Origin: Pseudomonadota bacterium
GTDB lineage: Bacteria; Pseudomonadota; Gammaproteobacteria; SZUA-229
DNA: 19,523 nt
Direction of reading: 5' to 3'
NCBI GenBank assembly: GCA_015222915.1
Contig: JADFWE010000181.1
Location: 1 to 19,523 of the forward strand
Of this stretch, positions 1 through 7,066 are shown piece by piece; positions within the stretch are counted from its first letter, which is position 1, and each line of letters starts with the position of its first letter. The notes under the pieces were generated by a model. That model saw only the letters and a list, made by a program, of their open reading frames with translations. It was not told the origin of the DNA and did no database searches. The position numbers were made by a program, and so were the translations under genes.

Positions 1-96
1 CAGACGATTCCTGATGCAGGCGGAAGTACGTTGGATCTTTATCTTCTGTTGTTACTGCCGGTTCTGCTGTCTGTTTTTCGCCGTAGCCGAACTTAG
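1..96 (+). CDS. C-terminal end of a protein with a GlyGly-CTERM-like sorting tail (partial)
   Basis: Reading frame 1 is open from the first base to a TAG at 94-96, giving 31 residues of a gene that starts outside the window. The tail contains a Gly-Gly-Ser (residues 7-9), then a hydrophobic stretch rich in leucine (about residues 11-26), then a short basic end (RRSR) followed by one Thr. That three-part layout is the GlyGly-CTERM signal, which in other Gammaproteobacteria is cut by the rhomboid-family protease rhombosortase and is found on exported proteins, often hydrolases secreted by type II secretion. The protein's own function cannot be read from this fragment. Its stop overlaps the stop of the convergent yggT gene. 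It could instead be an ordinary C-terminal membrane anchor. Confidence 0.6.
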   Translation, partial: QTIPDAGGSTLDLYLLLLLPVLLSVFRRSRT

Positions 97-644
97 AATA
101 GTTGAAACAGCGATAATACCAGCCGTTTGATAAACATCAGGCCGATCAGTGCCACCAGCGTCGACAGGTCGATACCGCTGATCGGCGGCACATATTTTCT
201 TATCGGACGTAACACAGGCAGTGTCAGGGTATGCAGGATGCTGGTCACCGGGTGACGAGGATCCGGATTCACCCAGCTCAGGATCGCCTGGATGAACAAT
301 GCGACGATGAAGATATCAAAACTTAGCGAGACCAGGTCGTGCAGGCCCTTTATCAGCAGCTGCATAATATCCAGCTGATAACCGGCGATGCTTAAGATCA
401 GTACCAGTTTGACCAGCATCAGTGCGACCACCAGTACCAGTGTGGCGGCATCGATCTTTCCTACGCTGGGGATCAAACGTCTGGCAGGGCTGACCAGCGG
501 CTTCGTCAGTTTGACCACAAACTGTGAGATGGGGTTATAAAAATCTGCTCCTGCCTGTTGCAGGATAAACCTCAGCAGCATGATTGCGATGTAGATGCTG
601 AAGATGGTGTCGATCAAAAAGATAAACGGATTTTCATGACTCAT
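93..644 (-). CDS. yggT: YggT family integral membrane protein
   Basis: The 183-residue product is very hydrophobic, with four likely membrane segments at about residues 8-27, 66-87, 107-124 and 160-180. It is built from two similar halves. Each half carries an NP motif, then a Pro/Arg-rich loop ending in an IP or PP turn and a Gly-x-Ile-Asp before the second helix (residues 37-80 and 126-173). This duplicated layout is that of the YGGT family (Pfam YGGT), found in bacterial inner membranes and chloroplasts. The biochemical role is not settled; a link to osmotic tolerance or membrane-complex assembly has been proposed. The ATG at 642-644 is preceded by a weak AGGT. Proximity to proC fits the usual yggS-proC-yggT grouping, although 379 bases separate the two here. 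Confidence 0.9.
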   Translation of the reverse strand: MSHENPFIFLIDTIFSIYIAIMLLRFILQQAGADFYNPISQFVVKLTKPLVSPARRLIPSVGKIDAATLVLVVALMLVKLVLILSIAGYQLDIMQLLIKGLHDLVSLSFDIFIVALFIQAILSWVNPDPRHPVTSILHTLTLPVLRPIRKYVPPISGIDLSTLVALIGLMFIKRLVLSLFQLF

Positions 645-707
645 TTAATAATACCTGTGTGATTTCCGGATTTTATATGTTTCTGTGCGGTAATGCGTTC
701 TCAACAT

Positions 708-758
708 TGTCATCCTGACGGAAGCGTAGCGGAAAGACCTTCTTTCGTCAGGATGACA
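708..758. repeat. REP-like inverted repeat (long hairpin)
   Basis: A perfect 13-bp inverted repeat, TGTCATCCTGACG at 708-720 and its reverse complement at 746-758, is extended inward by four more pairs (one G-T) to a 17-bp stem with a 17-nt loop. Its look (GTCATCCTGA arms with an internal AAGCGTAGCGGAA) resembles short dispersed intergenic repeats seen in many bacterial genomes. No T-run follows on either side, so a simple intrinsic terminator is less likely. Copy number cannot be judged from a single window. Confidence 0.6.
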
Positions 759-799
759 TAAATAACTGTCCGGAATAAATGTCATTTATCGTGTTTTCT

Positions 800-858
800 C
801 GCAAAGGCGCAAAGATCGCCATGAAAAACAATGGTCTCTCTCTGCGTCCTTTGCGCCT
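800..858. repeat. Second imperfect inverted repeat with GGCGCAAAG arms
   Basis: The segment around 804-816 (AAGGCGCAAAGAT) and the segment 844-858 (ending CTTTGCGCCTC) are near reverse complements of each other, separated by about 27 bases. The GCAAAGGCGCAAAG pattern resembles a common dispersed repeat of environmental bacteria. It lies 42 bases beyond the first hairpin but has an unrelated sequence. Confidence 0.45.
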
Positions 859-1023
859 CGACAACTGCTCCTGCGTTGTTCTACTTACGGGCGTCCTGCC
901 CTAATCTGCGAGATAAATTTTTTATCGTAATTTCAAATTAAGCCCGTGCTATTCGGCGGTAACTCTCTATTTAAACAGGTGCTTAAATATACACCCGTTG
1001 CCATCGTGTAATCTGGGGCTTAA

Positions 1024-1869
1024 TTACTCAGAACCAAGTTCTACTGCCAGCGATTTTGAACGCTCGCTGGCAGCGTTCAGTGCATCGCTTACTATCTGTT
1101 GAAAACCCGAGGCCTGAAAGCTCAGGATAGCCTGTTCGGTGGTGCCGCCTTTGGATGTTACCTTTTTCCTTAGCTCGTAGGGAGAGTCATTGCTCTCGAT
1201 CGCCATACGGGCGGCCCCCAGCGCGGTCTGTAAAACCAGCTTTTGAGCGGTGTCGGAAGACAGACCGAGTTCTTCACCGGCTTTCTGCATGGCTTCCATC
1301 ATCAGAAAATAATAGGCCGGCCCACTGCCGGAAACAGCGGTAACGGCATCCAGCTGCTGCTCGGTATCAACCCAGATGGCGATGCCGACTGCCTGCATGA
1401 TCTGTTCGGCCTGTCCTCGCTGCTCCTCGTTGACGGCTCCGTTGGCAAACAGACCGGTTGCGCCGCACTGCAATAATGCCGGGGTATTCGGCATGCAGCG
1501 AACGATGGCGGCCTGTCCTGAGGTTTGCTGATCGCTATTTCTGTCGTGATTCAACCAGCGATTGATGTCCGTACTGCTAACACCCGCCGCGATGGAGATA
1601 AACAGTGTTTTATCTCCAGCCTCTGCATCGAGCTGATGACAGACCGTTTTAAGCAACTGCGGTTTAACCGCAAGTACCACGGTGTCGCACTGCAGGGTGG
1701 CGCTGTTATCTGCGCTGGTGTTAATCGAAAATTGTTCGCTTATGTTCTTGCGGCGGTTTTCATCCGGTTCGGCAACGGTGATATCGGCAGGATCAATACC
1801 GGCATTGATCAATCCGCCGATCAGGCTTGTCGCCATATTACCGCCACCAATAAATCCAATCGTAGGCAT
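1024..1869 (-). CDS. proC: Pyrroline-5-carboxylate reductase
   Basis: ProC catalyses the last step of proline synthesis in the cytoplasm, reducing 1-pyrroline-5-carboxylate to L-proline with NAD(P)H. The 281-residue length is normal for the family. The N-terminal Rossmann fold is marked by GFIGGGNMA (residues 5-13), followed by AVKPQ (67-71) and MPNTPA (126-131). The C-terminal dimer and active-site domain carries SGSGPAY (180-186) and TSKGGTTEQA (238-247). The ATG at 1867-1869 directly precedes the dinucleotide-binding strand, as in homologues. In many gammaproteobacteria proC follows yggS and precedes yggT. Here it is divergent from pilT with only 269 bases between, so yggS is not in its usual place. 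Confidence 0.97.
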   Translation of the reverse strand: MPTIGFIGGGNMATSLIGGLINAGIDPADITVAEPDENRRKNISEQFSINTSADNSATLQCDTVVLAVKPQLLKTVCHQLDAEAGDKTLFISIAAGVSSTDINRWLNHDRNSDQQTSGQAAIVRCMPNTPALLQCGATGLFANGAVNEEQRGQAEQIMQAVGIAIWVDTEQQLDAVTAVSGSGPAYYFLMMEAMQKAGEELGLSSDTAQKLVLQTALGAARMAIESNDSPYELRKKVTSKGGTTEQAILSFQASGFQQIVSDALNAASERSKSLAVELGSE

Positions 1870-2082
1870 CTGTCTTTCACTTTTTTGATAATTGAGAACA
1901 GGTAAATTTTACCATACTCAAGTTCATCGATATTTACGGTGTTCTGGTCCGTGTTCTGGGGCTGCTGACGAAAATAAAAAAATATCAGGAAAATAGTGTC
2001 TGATTGCGGAAAGTAGGGCGATTCTTGGCTATAAATAGGAGAGTCATAATAAGAATTTTAAAGTTTACTTACCAATTACATA

Positions 2083-2128
2083 GCCTATTAAGCTTCTCAT
2101 AAGAAGCTCAGGCCTATTAAACATCTCA
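2083..2128. repeat. Direct repeat enclosing a hairpin, just upstream of pilT
   Basis: A 17-base unit occurs twice, GCCTATTAAGCTTCTCA at 2083-2099 and GCCTATTAAACATCTCA at 2112-2128, offset by 29 bases and differing at two positions. A perfect 7-bp hairpin (AGCTTCT / AGAAGCT, 4-nt loop) lies at 2091-2108, partly inside the first copy. The second copy ends at the pilT ribosome-binding site (AGGGG, 2128-2132), so the element would lie in the 5' leader. The role is unknown; a regulatory one is inferred from position only. Confidence 0.5.
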
Positions 2129-2138
2129 GGGGATTTTG

Positions 2139-3173
2139 ATGGATATCGCTCAGTTACTTGCATTCAGCGTTAAAAATGGCGCCTCAGATTTACATCTATC
2201 GGCCGGTCTGCCGCCGATGATCCGTGTCGACGGTGATGTGCGCCGTATCAATGTTGATCCTATGGATCATGAATCGGTGCATGGCATGGTGTATGACATC
2301 ATGAACGATAAACAGCGTAAGACCTTCGAAGAGTATCTGGAGACGGACTTCTCTTTCGAGATTCCCGGGCTGGCACGTTTCCGTGTTAACGCATTCAATC
2401 ATAACCGTGGAGCCGGTGCTGTTTTCCGTACCATTCCATCAAAGATCTTATCGCTGGAAGAGCTGGGTGCACCGAAGATCTTCGAAGAGATATCCGATAC
2501 ACCGCGTGGCATCGTACTGGTAACCGGGCCGACCGGTTCCGGTAAATCAACGACGCTGGCCGGTATGGTCAACTACGTTAACGAAAACCACTACGGTCAT
2601 ATCCTGACCATCGAAGACCCTATCGAATTTGTACATGAGAGTAAGAAGTCGCTGATCAATCAGCGTGAGGTGCATCGCGATACCCTGGGCTTCAGTGAAG
2701 CATTACGCTCAGCCCTGCGTGAAGACCCCGATGTGATCCTGGTGGGTGAGATGCGTGACCTGGAAACCATTCGCCTGGCGTTGTCTGCTGCAGAAACCGG
2801 ACATCTGGTATTCGGCACACTGCATACCAGTTCAGCGGCAAAAACCGTTGACCGTATCGTCGATGTGTTTCCGGCGGCTGAAAAAGAGATGGTCAGGGCG
2901 ATGCTCTCAGAGTCATTGCGTTCGGTTATCTCGCAGACCTTACTGAAAAAAATCGGCGGTGGCCGCATCGCAGCGCACGAGATCATGATCGGTACGTCGG
3001 CGATTAAAAACCTGATCCGTGAAAACAAGATCGCGCAGATGTTCTCTGCTATTCAGACCGGTCAATCTATCGGTATGCAGACGCTCGATCAGAACCTGCA
3101 GGAATTGCTTGCCCGGGGTCTTATCAGCAAAGAGGAAGCACGTAAGAAAGCGGCGAATAAAGATGCTTTCTAA
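2139..3173 (+). CDS. pilT: Type IV pilus retraction ATPase PilT
   Basis: PilT is the hexameric cytoplasmic ATPase that powers pilus retraction and twitching motility by driving pilin back into the inner membrane. The 344-residue protein has an N-terminal PAS-like domain (ASDLHLSAGLPP near the start) and a C-terminal RecA-like domain. Walker A is GPTGSGKS at 130-137 (Lys136), the Asp box is TIEDPIEF around Glu159, Walker B is VILVGEMRD with Glu204, and the His box is TGH at 220-222. The PilT-specific AIKNLIRE motif is present near the C-terminus. An in-frame TTG lies one codon upstream at 2136, but the ATG at 2139 has AGGGG six bases before it and gives the usual MDIAQLL start. It heads a run of three retraction-ATPase genes. 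Confidence 0.97.
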   Translation: MDIAQLLAFSVKNGASDLHLSAGLPPMIRVDGDVRRINVDPMDHESVHGMVYDIMNDKQRKTFEEYLETDFSFEIPGLARFRVNAFNHNRGAGAVFRTIPSKILSLEELGAPKIFEEISDTPRGIVLVTGPTGSGKSTTLAGMVNYVNENHYGHILTIEDPIEFVHESKKSLINQREVHRDTLGFSEALRSALREDPDVILVGEMRDLETIRLALSAAETGHLVFGTLHTSSAAKTVDRIVDVFPAAEKEMVRAMLSESLRSVISQTLLKKIGGGRIAAHEIMIGTSAIKNLIRENKIAQMFSAIQTGQSIGMQTLDQNLQELLARGLISKEEARKKAANKDAF

Positions 3174-3267
3174 ACCTGGCTGGTTCCGTCGTTTTCTTTT
3201 TATCAGGTACGAATATTTCAGGCACGATATATTTATAGTAATAATCTAAACAGATGAGGTGATCTAA

Positions 3268-4431
3268 GTGGATCGCGATAAAGCAATAAAATACATGCAC
3301 GATTTGCTGCGTATGATGGTACAGAAAGATGGCTCGGATCTGTTTATCACCGCAGGTGCCGTGCCATCGATGAAGCTCGATGGCGAGATGACGCCCCTGT
3401 CTAATCAGGCGTTAAGTCCGCAGCATACGCAGGTGCTGGTCAGCGCTATCATGAATGATAAGCAGCGTGCAGAATTTGAACAGACGCAGGAATGTAACTT
3501 CGCCATCAGCCTGCCCGGTGTCTCACGTTTTCGTGTGAACGCATTCACCCAGCGTGGTTCTGTCGGCGTCGTGCTTCGTGTCATCCGCTCTGAGATACCC
3601 GAGTTTAAAGACCTTAACCTGCCACCGATCCTGCAGGATATCACCATGACCAAACGTGGACTGGTGATATTTGTCGGGGCTACCGGTTCGGGTAAATCGA
3701 CCTCACTGGCGGCCATGGTAGGGCATCGTAATCAGCATAGCCGTGGCCACATCATCACTATCGAAGACCCGATCGAGTTCGTGCATAACCACCGTAACTG
3801 TATCGTTACCCAGCGTGAAGTCGGGGTAGATACCGAAGATTATGAGATCGCCCTGAAAAATACTCTGCGACAGGCCCCGGATGTTATCCTCATCGGTGAG
3901 ATCCGTGACCGTGAGACCATGGAACATGCGATCGCCTTCGCTGAGACAGGTCATCTATGTCTATCTACATTGCATGCCAACAGTACCAACCAGGCGTTGG
4001 ACCGTATCATCAACTTCTTCCCGGAAGACCGTCGTCAGCAGTTGTTGATGGATCTGTCACTAAACTTGAAGAGCCTGATATCACAGCGTCTTATCCCGAC
4101 TGTTTCCGGTAACGGGCGTGTTGCTGCGATCGAGATCATGATCAATTCACCGTTGATGTCAGACCTTATCTTTAAGGGCAGCGTGCACGATATCAAAGAG
4201 CTGATCGCAAAATCAAACGAGTTGGGGATGCAGACTTTCGATCAGGCCCTGTTTGATCTGTATGAAGCCGGCAAGATCAAGTATGAGGATGCACTGCGTA
4301 ATGCTGACTCGGTGAACGATCTTCGCCTGAGGATAAAACTGGAAGGCAAGAGTTCGAAAAAGACAGATCTGATGGATGGGCTCGATGATATATCCATGGA
4401 AGATCACGATGATAAATCGCGTGTCAGGTAG
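3268..4431 (+). CDS. pilU: PilT-dependent retraction ATPase PilU
   Basis: PilU is the accessory retraction motor. In species studied it works together with PilT and adds force. The 387-residue protein has the PilT fold, with Walker A GATGSGKS at 137-144 (Lys143), the TIEDPIEF Asp box, Walker B VILIGEIRD with Glu211, and the TGHLCLSTLHA His box. PilU-type signatures are CIVTQREVG, NFFP and MDLSLNL, with an LMSDLIFKG segment in place of PilT's AIKNLIRE. The C-terminus extends past the ATPase core in a charged tail. The start is GTG at 3268, with GAGG eight bases upstream (3256-3259). The gene lies 94 bases after pilT, as in Pseudomonas. Confidence 0.93.
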   Translation: MDRDKAIKYMHDLLRMMVQKDGSDLFITAGAVPSMKLDGEMTPLSNQALSPQHTQVLVSAIMNDKQRAEFEQTQECNFAISLPGVSRFRVNAFTQRGSVGVVLRVIRSEIPEFKDLNLPPILQDITMTKRGLVIFVGATGSGKSTSLAAMVGHRNQHSRGHIITIEDPIEFVHNHRNCIVTQREVGVDTEDYEIALKNTLRQAPDVILIGEIRDRETMEHAIAFAETGHLCLSTLHANSTNQALDRIINFFPEDRRQQLLMDLSLNLKSLISQRLIPTVSGNGRVAAIEIMINSPLMSDLIFKGSVHDIKELIAKSNELGMQTFDQALFDLYEAGKIKYEDALRNADSVNDLRLRIKLEGKSSKKTDLMDGLDDISMEDHDDKSRVR

Positions 4432-4472
4432 CCTGCGAAATGATATTTCGGATAACTTATATCAGCAGGATG

Positions 4473-4489
4473 TCCAGGGGATGCCTGGA
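4473..4489. other. Short stem-loop between pilU and the third motor gene
   Basis: A 6-bp perfect stem (TCCAGG / CCTGGA) with a 5-nt loop sits midway in the 103-base gap between the two genes. There is no T-run after it, so it is more likely an RNA processing or stabilising element, or chance, than a terminator. Confidence 0.3.
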
Positions 4490-4534
4490 TGAACAGATGC
4501 ATTTGCTACCAGGACTATAACAGGGACTAGAACG

Positions 4535-5662
4535 ATGAATTTACAGCCATATTTGAAACTGATGTCTGAACAGCAGGCATCCGATATGTATTTTACCACG
4601 GGCGCACCGGTCAGCATGCGCATCGATGGCAGCATGCGTCCGGTCGGCAAGAGCATGCTCAGTCCTGGTATGACTAAAAAGCTGGCATATGACCTGCTGA
4701 CGCCGGCGCAGATCAGTGATTTCGAAAAAAACCTGGAACTGAACCTGGGGGTGTCATACACCGACCTCGGCCGTTTCCGCATCAATGTATACATGCAGCG
4801 CGGCGAGGTGTCGATGGTCATCCGTTATATCAAAGCGGATATCCCGGCGCTGGATGAGCTCGGCCTGCCCGATATCTACAAGACCATGATCATGCGTAAA
4901 AAAGGTCTGGTACTGGTGGTTGGGGCTACGGGTATGGGGAAATCGACGTCACTGGCATCGATGCTGGATTACCGTAACATGACAGAGAGCGGCCACATCC
5001 TCACTATCGAAGATCCTATCGAGTTCATGTTCCGCCATAAAAAATGTATCGTCGGTCAGCGTGAGGTCGGACTGGATACGCTGTCATTTGATAATGCGCT
5101 GCGTGAAGCTATGCGTGAAGCACCGGACGTTATCATGATCGGTGAAGCGCGTGATAGAGATGCCATGGAGTCTGCCCTGCGATATGCCGATACCGGTCAT
5201 CTCTGTCTGACCACTTTACATGCGACCAATGCAAGCCAGACGCTTGATCGGCTGCTTAATTTCTTCCCCAGTGATGCCCATAATCAGGTGTTGATGGATC
5301 TGTCCTTAAACCTGAACTGTATCCTGGCACAACGGTTGGTGAAAACTGAAGATGGCACCCGGATAGCGGCCATCGAAGTGATGGTGAATACGCCGTACAT
5401 CAGCAAGCTGATCCGCGATGGTAACTTTCATGAGATAAAAGAGATCATGTCGAAAGGCCATGAATCAGGGATGAAGACGTTTGATCAATCGCTGTTCGAA
5501 CTGTTTAAGGAGAGGAAAATTGATCTTGAATCTGCGCTGGTAAATGCTGATTCCAGGAGTGACCTGGAGTGGAAGATCAATTTTGGCGGCGGGGCAAAAG
5601 ATCTGCAGGCCAAGTCTGATAAACATGAAACCCTGCAGTTTCCCAGCACTTCAACCGACTGA
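4535..5662 (+). CDS. Second PilU-like retraction ATPase (third PilT-family motor)
   Basis: This 375-residue protein is a complete third member of the PilT/PilU family. Walker A is GATGMGKS at 130-137 (Lys136), with Met where the neighbours have Ser. The Asp box TIEDPIEF, Walker B VIMIGEARD with Glu204 and the TGHLCLTTLHA His box are intact, so it should hydrolyse ATP. It is closer to PilU than to PilT: it shares CIV-x-QREVG, NFFP and MDLSLNL and lacks the AIKNLIRE motif. The N-terminal domain is distinct (ASDMYFTTGAPVSM). The ATG at 4535 has AGGGA eight bases upstream. It follows pilU on the same strand after 103 bases and is probably cotranscribed. Whether it modifies retraction, serves another pilus or is redundant cannot be told from sequence. 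Confidence 0.9.
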   Translation: MNLQPYLKLMSEQQASDMYFTTGAPVSMRIDGSMRPVGKSMLSPGMTKKLAYDLLTPAQISDFEKNLELNLGVSYTDLGRFRINVYMQRGEVSMVIRYIKADIPALDELGLPDIYKTMIMRKKGLVLVVGATGMGKSTSLASMLDYRNMTESGHILTIEDPIEFMFRHKKCIVGQREVGLDTLSFDNALREAMREAPDVIMIGEARDRDAMESALRYADTGHLCLTTLHATNASQTLDRLLNFFPSDAHNQVLMDLSLNLNCILAQRLVKTEDGTRIAAIEVMVNTPYISKLIRDGNFHEIKEIMSKGHESGMKTFDQSLFELFKERKIDLESALVNADSRSDLEWKINFGGGAKDLQAKSDKHETLQFPSTSTD

Positions 5663-5664
5663 TA

Positions 5665-5696
5665 TAAGGGCACAAGCAATTACAGAGGTGCCCTTA
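5665..5696. terminator. Stem-loop after the third motor gene, candidate terminator
   Basis: A perfect 9-bp inverted repeat, TAAGGGCAC at 5665-5673 and its complement at 5688-5696, with a 14-nt loop, begins three bases after the stop codon. It lies in the convergent gap with pyrX. No U-tract follows, so termination efficiency is uncertain. Confidence 0.4.
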
Positions 5697-5713
5697 AGTG
5701 CGTTCAGGACGTA

Positions 5714-5739
5714 GCGCGGGCAATCGTCATTACCCGCGC
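5714..5739. terminator. GC-rich stem-loop in the convergent gap, candidate terminator for pyrX
   Basis: A perfect GCGCGGG / CCCGCGC stem (7 bp, 12-nt loop) lies 28 bases past the pyrX stop. It could serve transcripts from either side, but neither strand has a clear T-run. It may also be a dispersed repeat of the GTCATTACCCGCG kind. Confidence 0.35.
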
Positions 5740-5767
5740 GCCTCCGTGTGTCGGATGGTGCGCAAAA

Positions 5768-7066
5768 TTAATCACTGAACAGTAGATCGCCACCGACGAT
5801 GGTGTGTTTGACTCTACCCTGAAGGTTCCAGCCGAGGAACGGTGTGTTCTTACCGTGGCTGTATAGCCTGTCCTCTGTTAACTGCCAGTCCTCTTCTCCA
5901 TCAAAAATACAGATATCGGCGATAGAATCCGGCGACAGGGTACCGGCGCTGATGCCGAGTATGTCTGCAGGCGCCTGCGTGATCCTGTTTATTAATTCGC
6001 CCATGCTTAATGATGTCTGCTGTGTCAGTCGCAGGCAAAGCGGTAGAAAAGTTTCCAGTGCAGAGATGCCGGGTTCGGTGCTGGCGAAGGGTGCCTGTTT
6101 GGCATCGATATTATGCGGTTGATGATCGGAGCAGATAGCATCGATGGTGCCATTACCAAGAGCGAGCCGCAGAGCTTCCTGATCTCGCTGAGTACGCAGT
6201 GGCGGTATCACATGGCAGGCACTGTTAAAACTGCTGATATCGTGCTCGGTCAGGTGTAACTGGTGGGCGCTGACATCGGCGGTTACCGGCAGATGTTCAT
6301 TTTTCGCACGGGCTATCATCTCCACGCCTTTGGCACTGGACAGGCGGCCGAAGTGTGCACTGACACCCGTCTCGGCGACCAGCTCCAGAGCGCGGGCGAT
6401 GGCCACGGTCTCAGCCGATACCGGTATGCTCTTTAAGCCAAGACGGGTAGCGATCTTACCGTCATGAGCACAGCCGCCCAGGCTTAACCAGTGCTCGTCC
6501 GGCTCGATAAAGACCCGCAGATCGAAGGTGGCGGCATAGGCAAAAGCCCGTTTTAATATCTGTGCATTTTCGACCGGCTGACGGCAGTTGCTCAGTCCGA
6601 CGCAGCCTGCCTGTTGCAGGGCAAACATCTCACTCAGATGTTTGCCGTGCAGGCCGGCGGTCAGTGCGCCGAGTGTGACCACGTGACTGTGAGCAGAGTT
6701 AGCCGCTTTCTGATGGATCAGCTCGACCACTGCAGGTTCGTCGATCACCGGGTCGGTGTCCGGCGGGCAGCACAGAGTGGTGATGCCGGCGTTGGTGGCT
6801 GCGATGGTCTCACTGTGAATGGTTGCCTTGTTTTCCAGGCCGGGTTCGCGCAGGCGTGCGCAGCAGTCGACCAGGCCCGGGACAACAGTCAGATCGGTGG
6901 CATCGATGGTCTGCGCGTTTCCTTTTGCTTCGGGACCTGGGGTGCTCAGGCTATTGGCTTCAGCAATCTGAACAATCTTTCCATCTCTTATAAGGATGTC
7001 AGCTATCCTGTCTACAGCGTTTGCCGGATCGACCAGGTGGCCGTTTTTGATGATGATGTCACTCAT
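5768..7066 (-). CDS. pyrX: Dihydroorotase-like protein lacking the zinc-binding HxH (PyrX/PyrC'), probable non-catalytic partner of PyrB
   Basis: The 432-residue protein has the amidohydrolase fold of type I dihydroorotases: an N-terminal [14 protein letters not shown] region, PGLVD at 63-67, LREPG at 72-76 and a C-terminal beta-sandwich. Active enzymes have H-x-H before LREPG to bind zinc; here these positions are Cys69 and Arg71. The metal-binding His of the middle barrel segment also appears replaced (residues 184-190), while His237 and Asp313 remain. In Pseudomonas an inactive homologue of this kind is needed to assemble active dodecameric aspartate transcarbamoylase with PyrB. The gene overlaps pyrB by four bases (ATGA), and a perfect AAGGAGG sits seven bases before the ATG, inside pyrB. 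This supports coupled 1:1 synthesis. An active pyrC is expected elsewhere in the genome. Confidence 0.9.
   Translation of the reverse strand: MSDIIIKNGHLVDPANAVDRIADILIRDGKIVQIAEANSLSTPGPEAKGNAQTIDATDLTVVPGLVDCCARLREPGLENKATIHSETIAATNAGITTLCCPPDTDPVIDEPAVVELIHQKAANSAHSHVVTLGALTAGLHGKHLSEMFALQQAGCVGLSNCRQPVENAQILKRAFAYAATFDLRVFIEPDEHWLSLGGCAHDGKIATRLGLKSIPVSAETVAIARALELVAETGVSAHFGRLSSAKGVEMIARAKNEHLPVTADVSAHQLHLTEHDISSFNSACHVIPPLRTQRDQEALRLALGNGTIDAICSDHQPHNIDAKQAPFASTEPGISALETFLPLCLRLTQQTSLSMGELINRITQAPADILGISAGTLSPDSIADICIFDGEEDWQLTEDRLYSHGKNTPFLGWNLQGRVKHTIVGGDLLFSD

Larger units (their letters stand above)
645..1023. other. Gene-poor gap between proC and yggT
   Basis: No coding region with family resemblance is seen on either strand in these 379 bases. 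They contain two separate inverted repeats of the dispersed intergenic type (listed on their own). The rest is AT-rich sequence next to the 3' end of proC. No convincing terminator with a T-run was found for proC. Confidence 0.6.

Noticed and set aside
1155..1905. Rightward open frames across proC
   Set aside because: They are antisense to a complete, well-matched proC and show no family motifs.
2025..2053. TTGGCT-N17-AATAAG as a pilT promoter
   Set aside because: The match to consensus is poor and other AT-rich choices nearby are as good, so it was not called.
2136..2138. TTG start for pilT one codon upstream of the ATG
   Set aside because: The ATG at 2139 has a better-spaced AGGGG and gives the normal family N-terminus.
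5697..5767. Possible small gene in the convergent gap
   Set aside because: No reading frame with a ribosome-binding site was found; only the stem-loops are supported.
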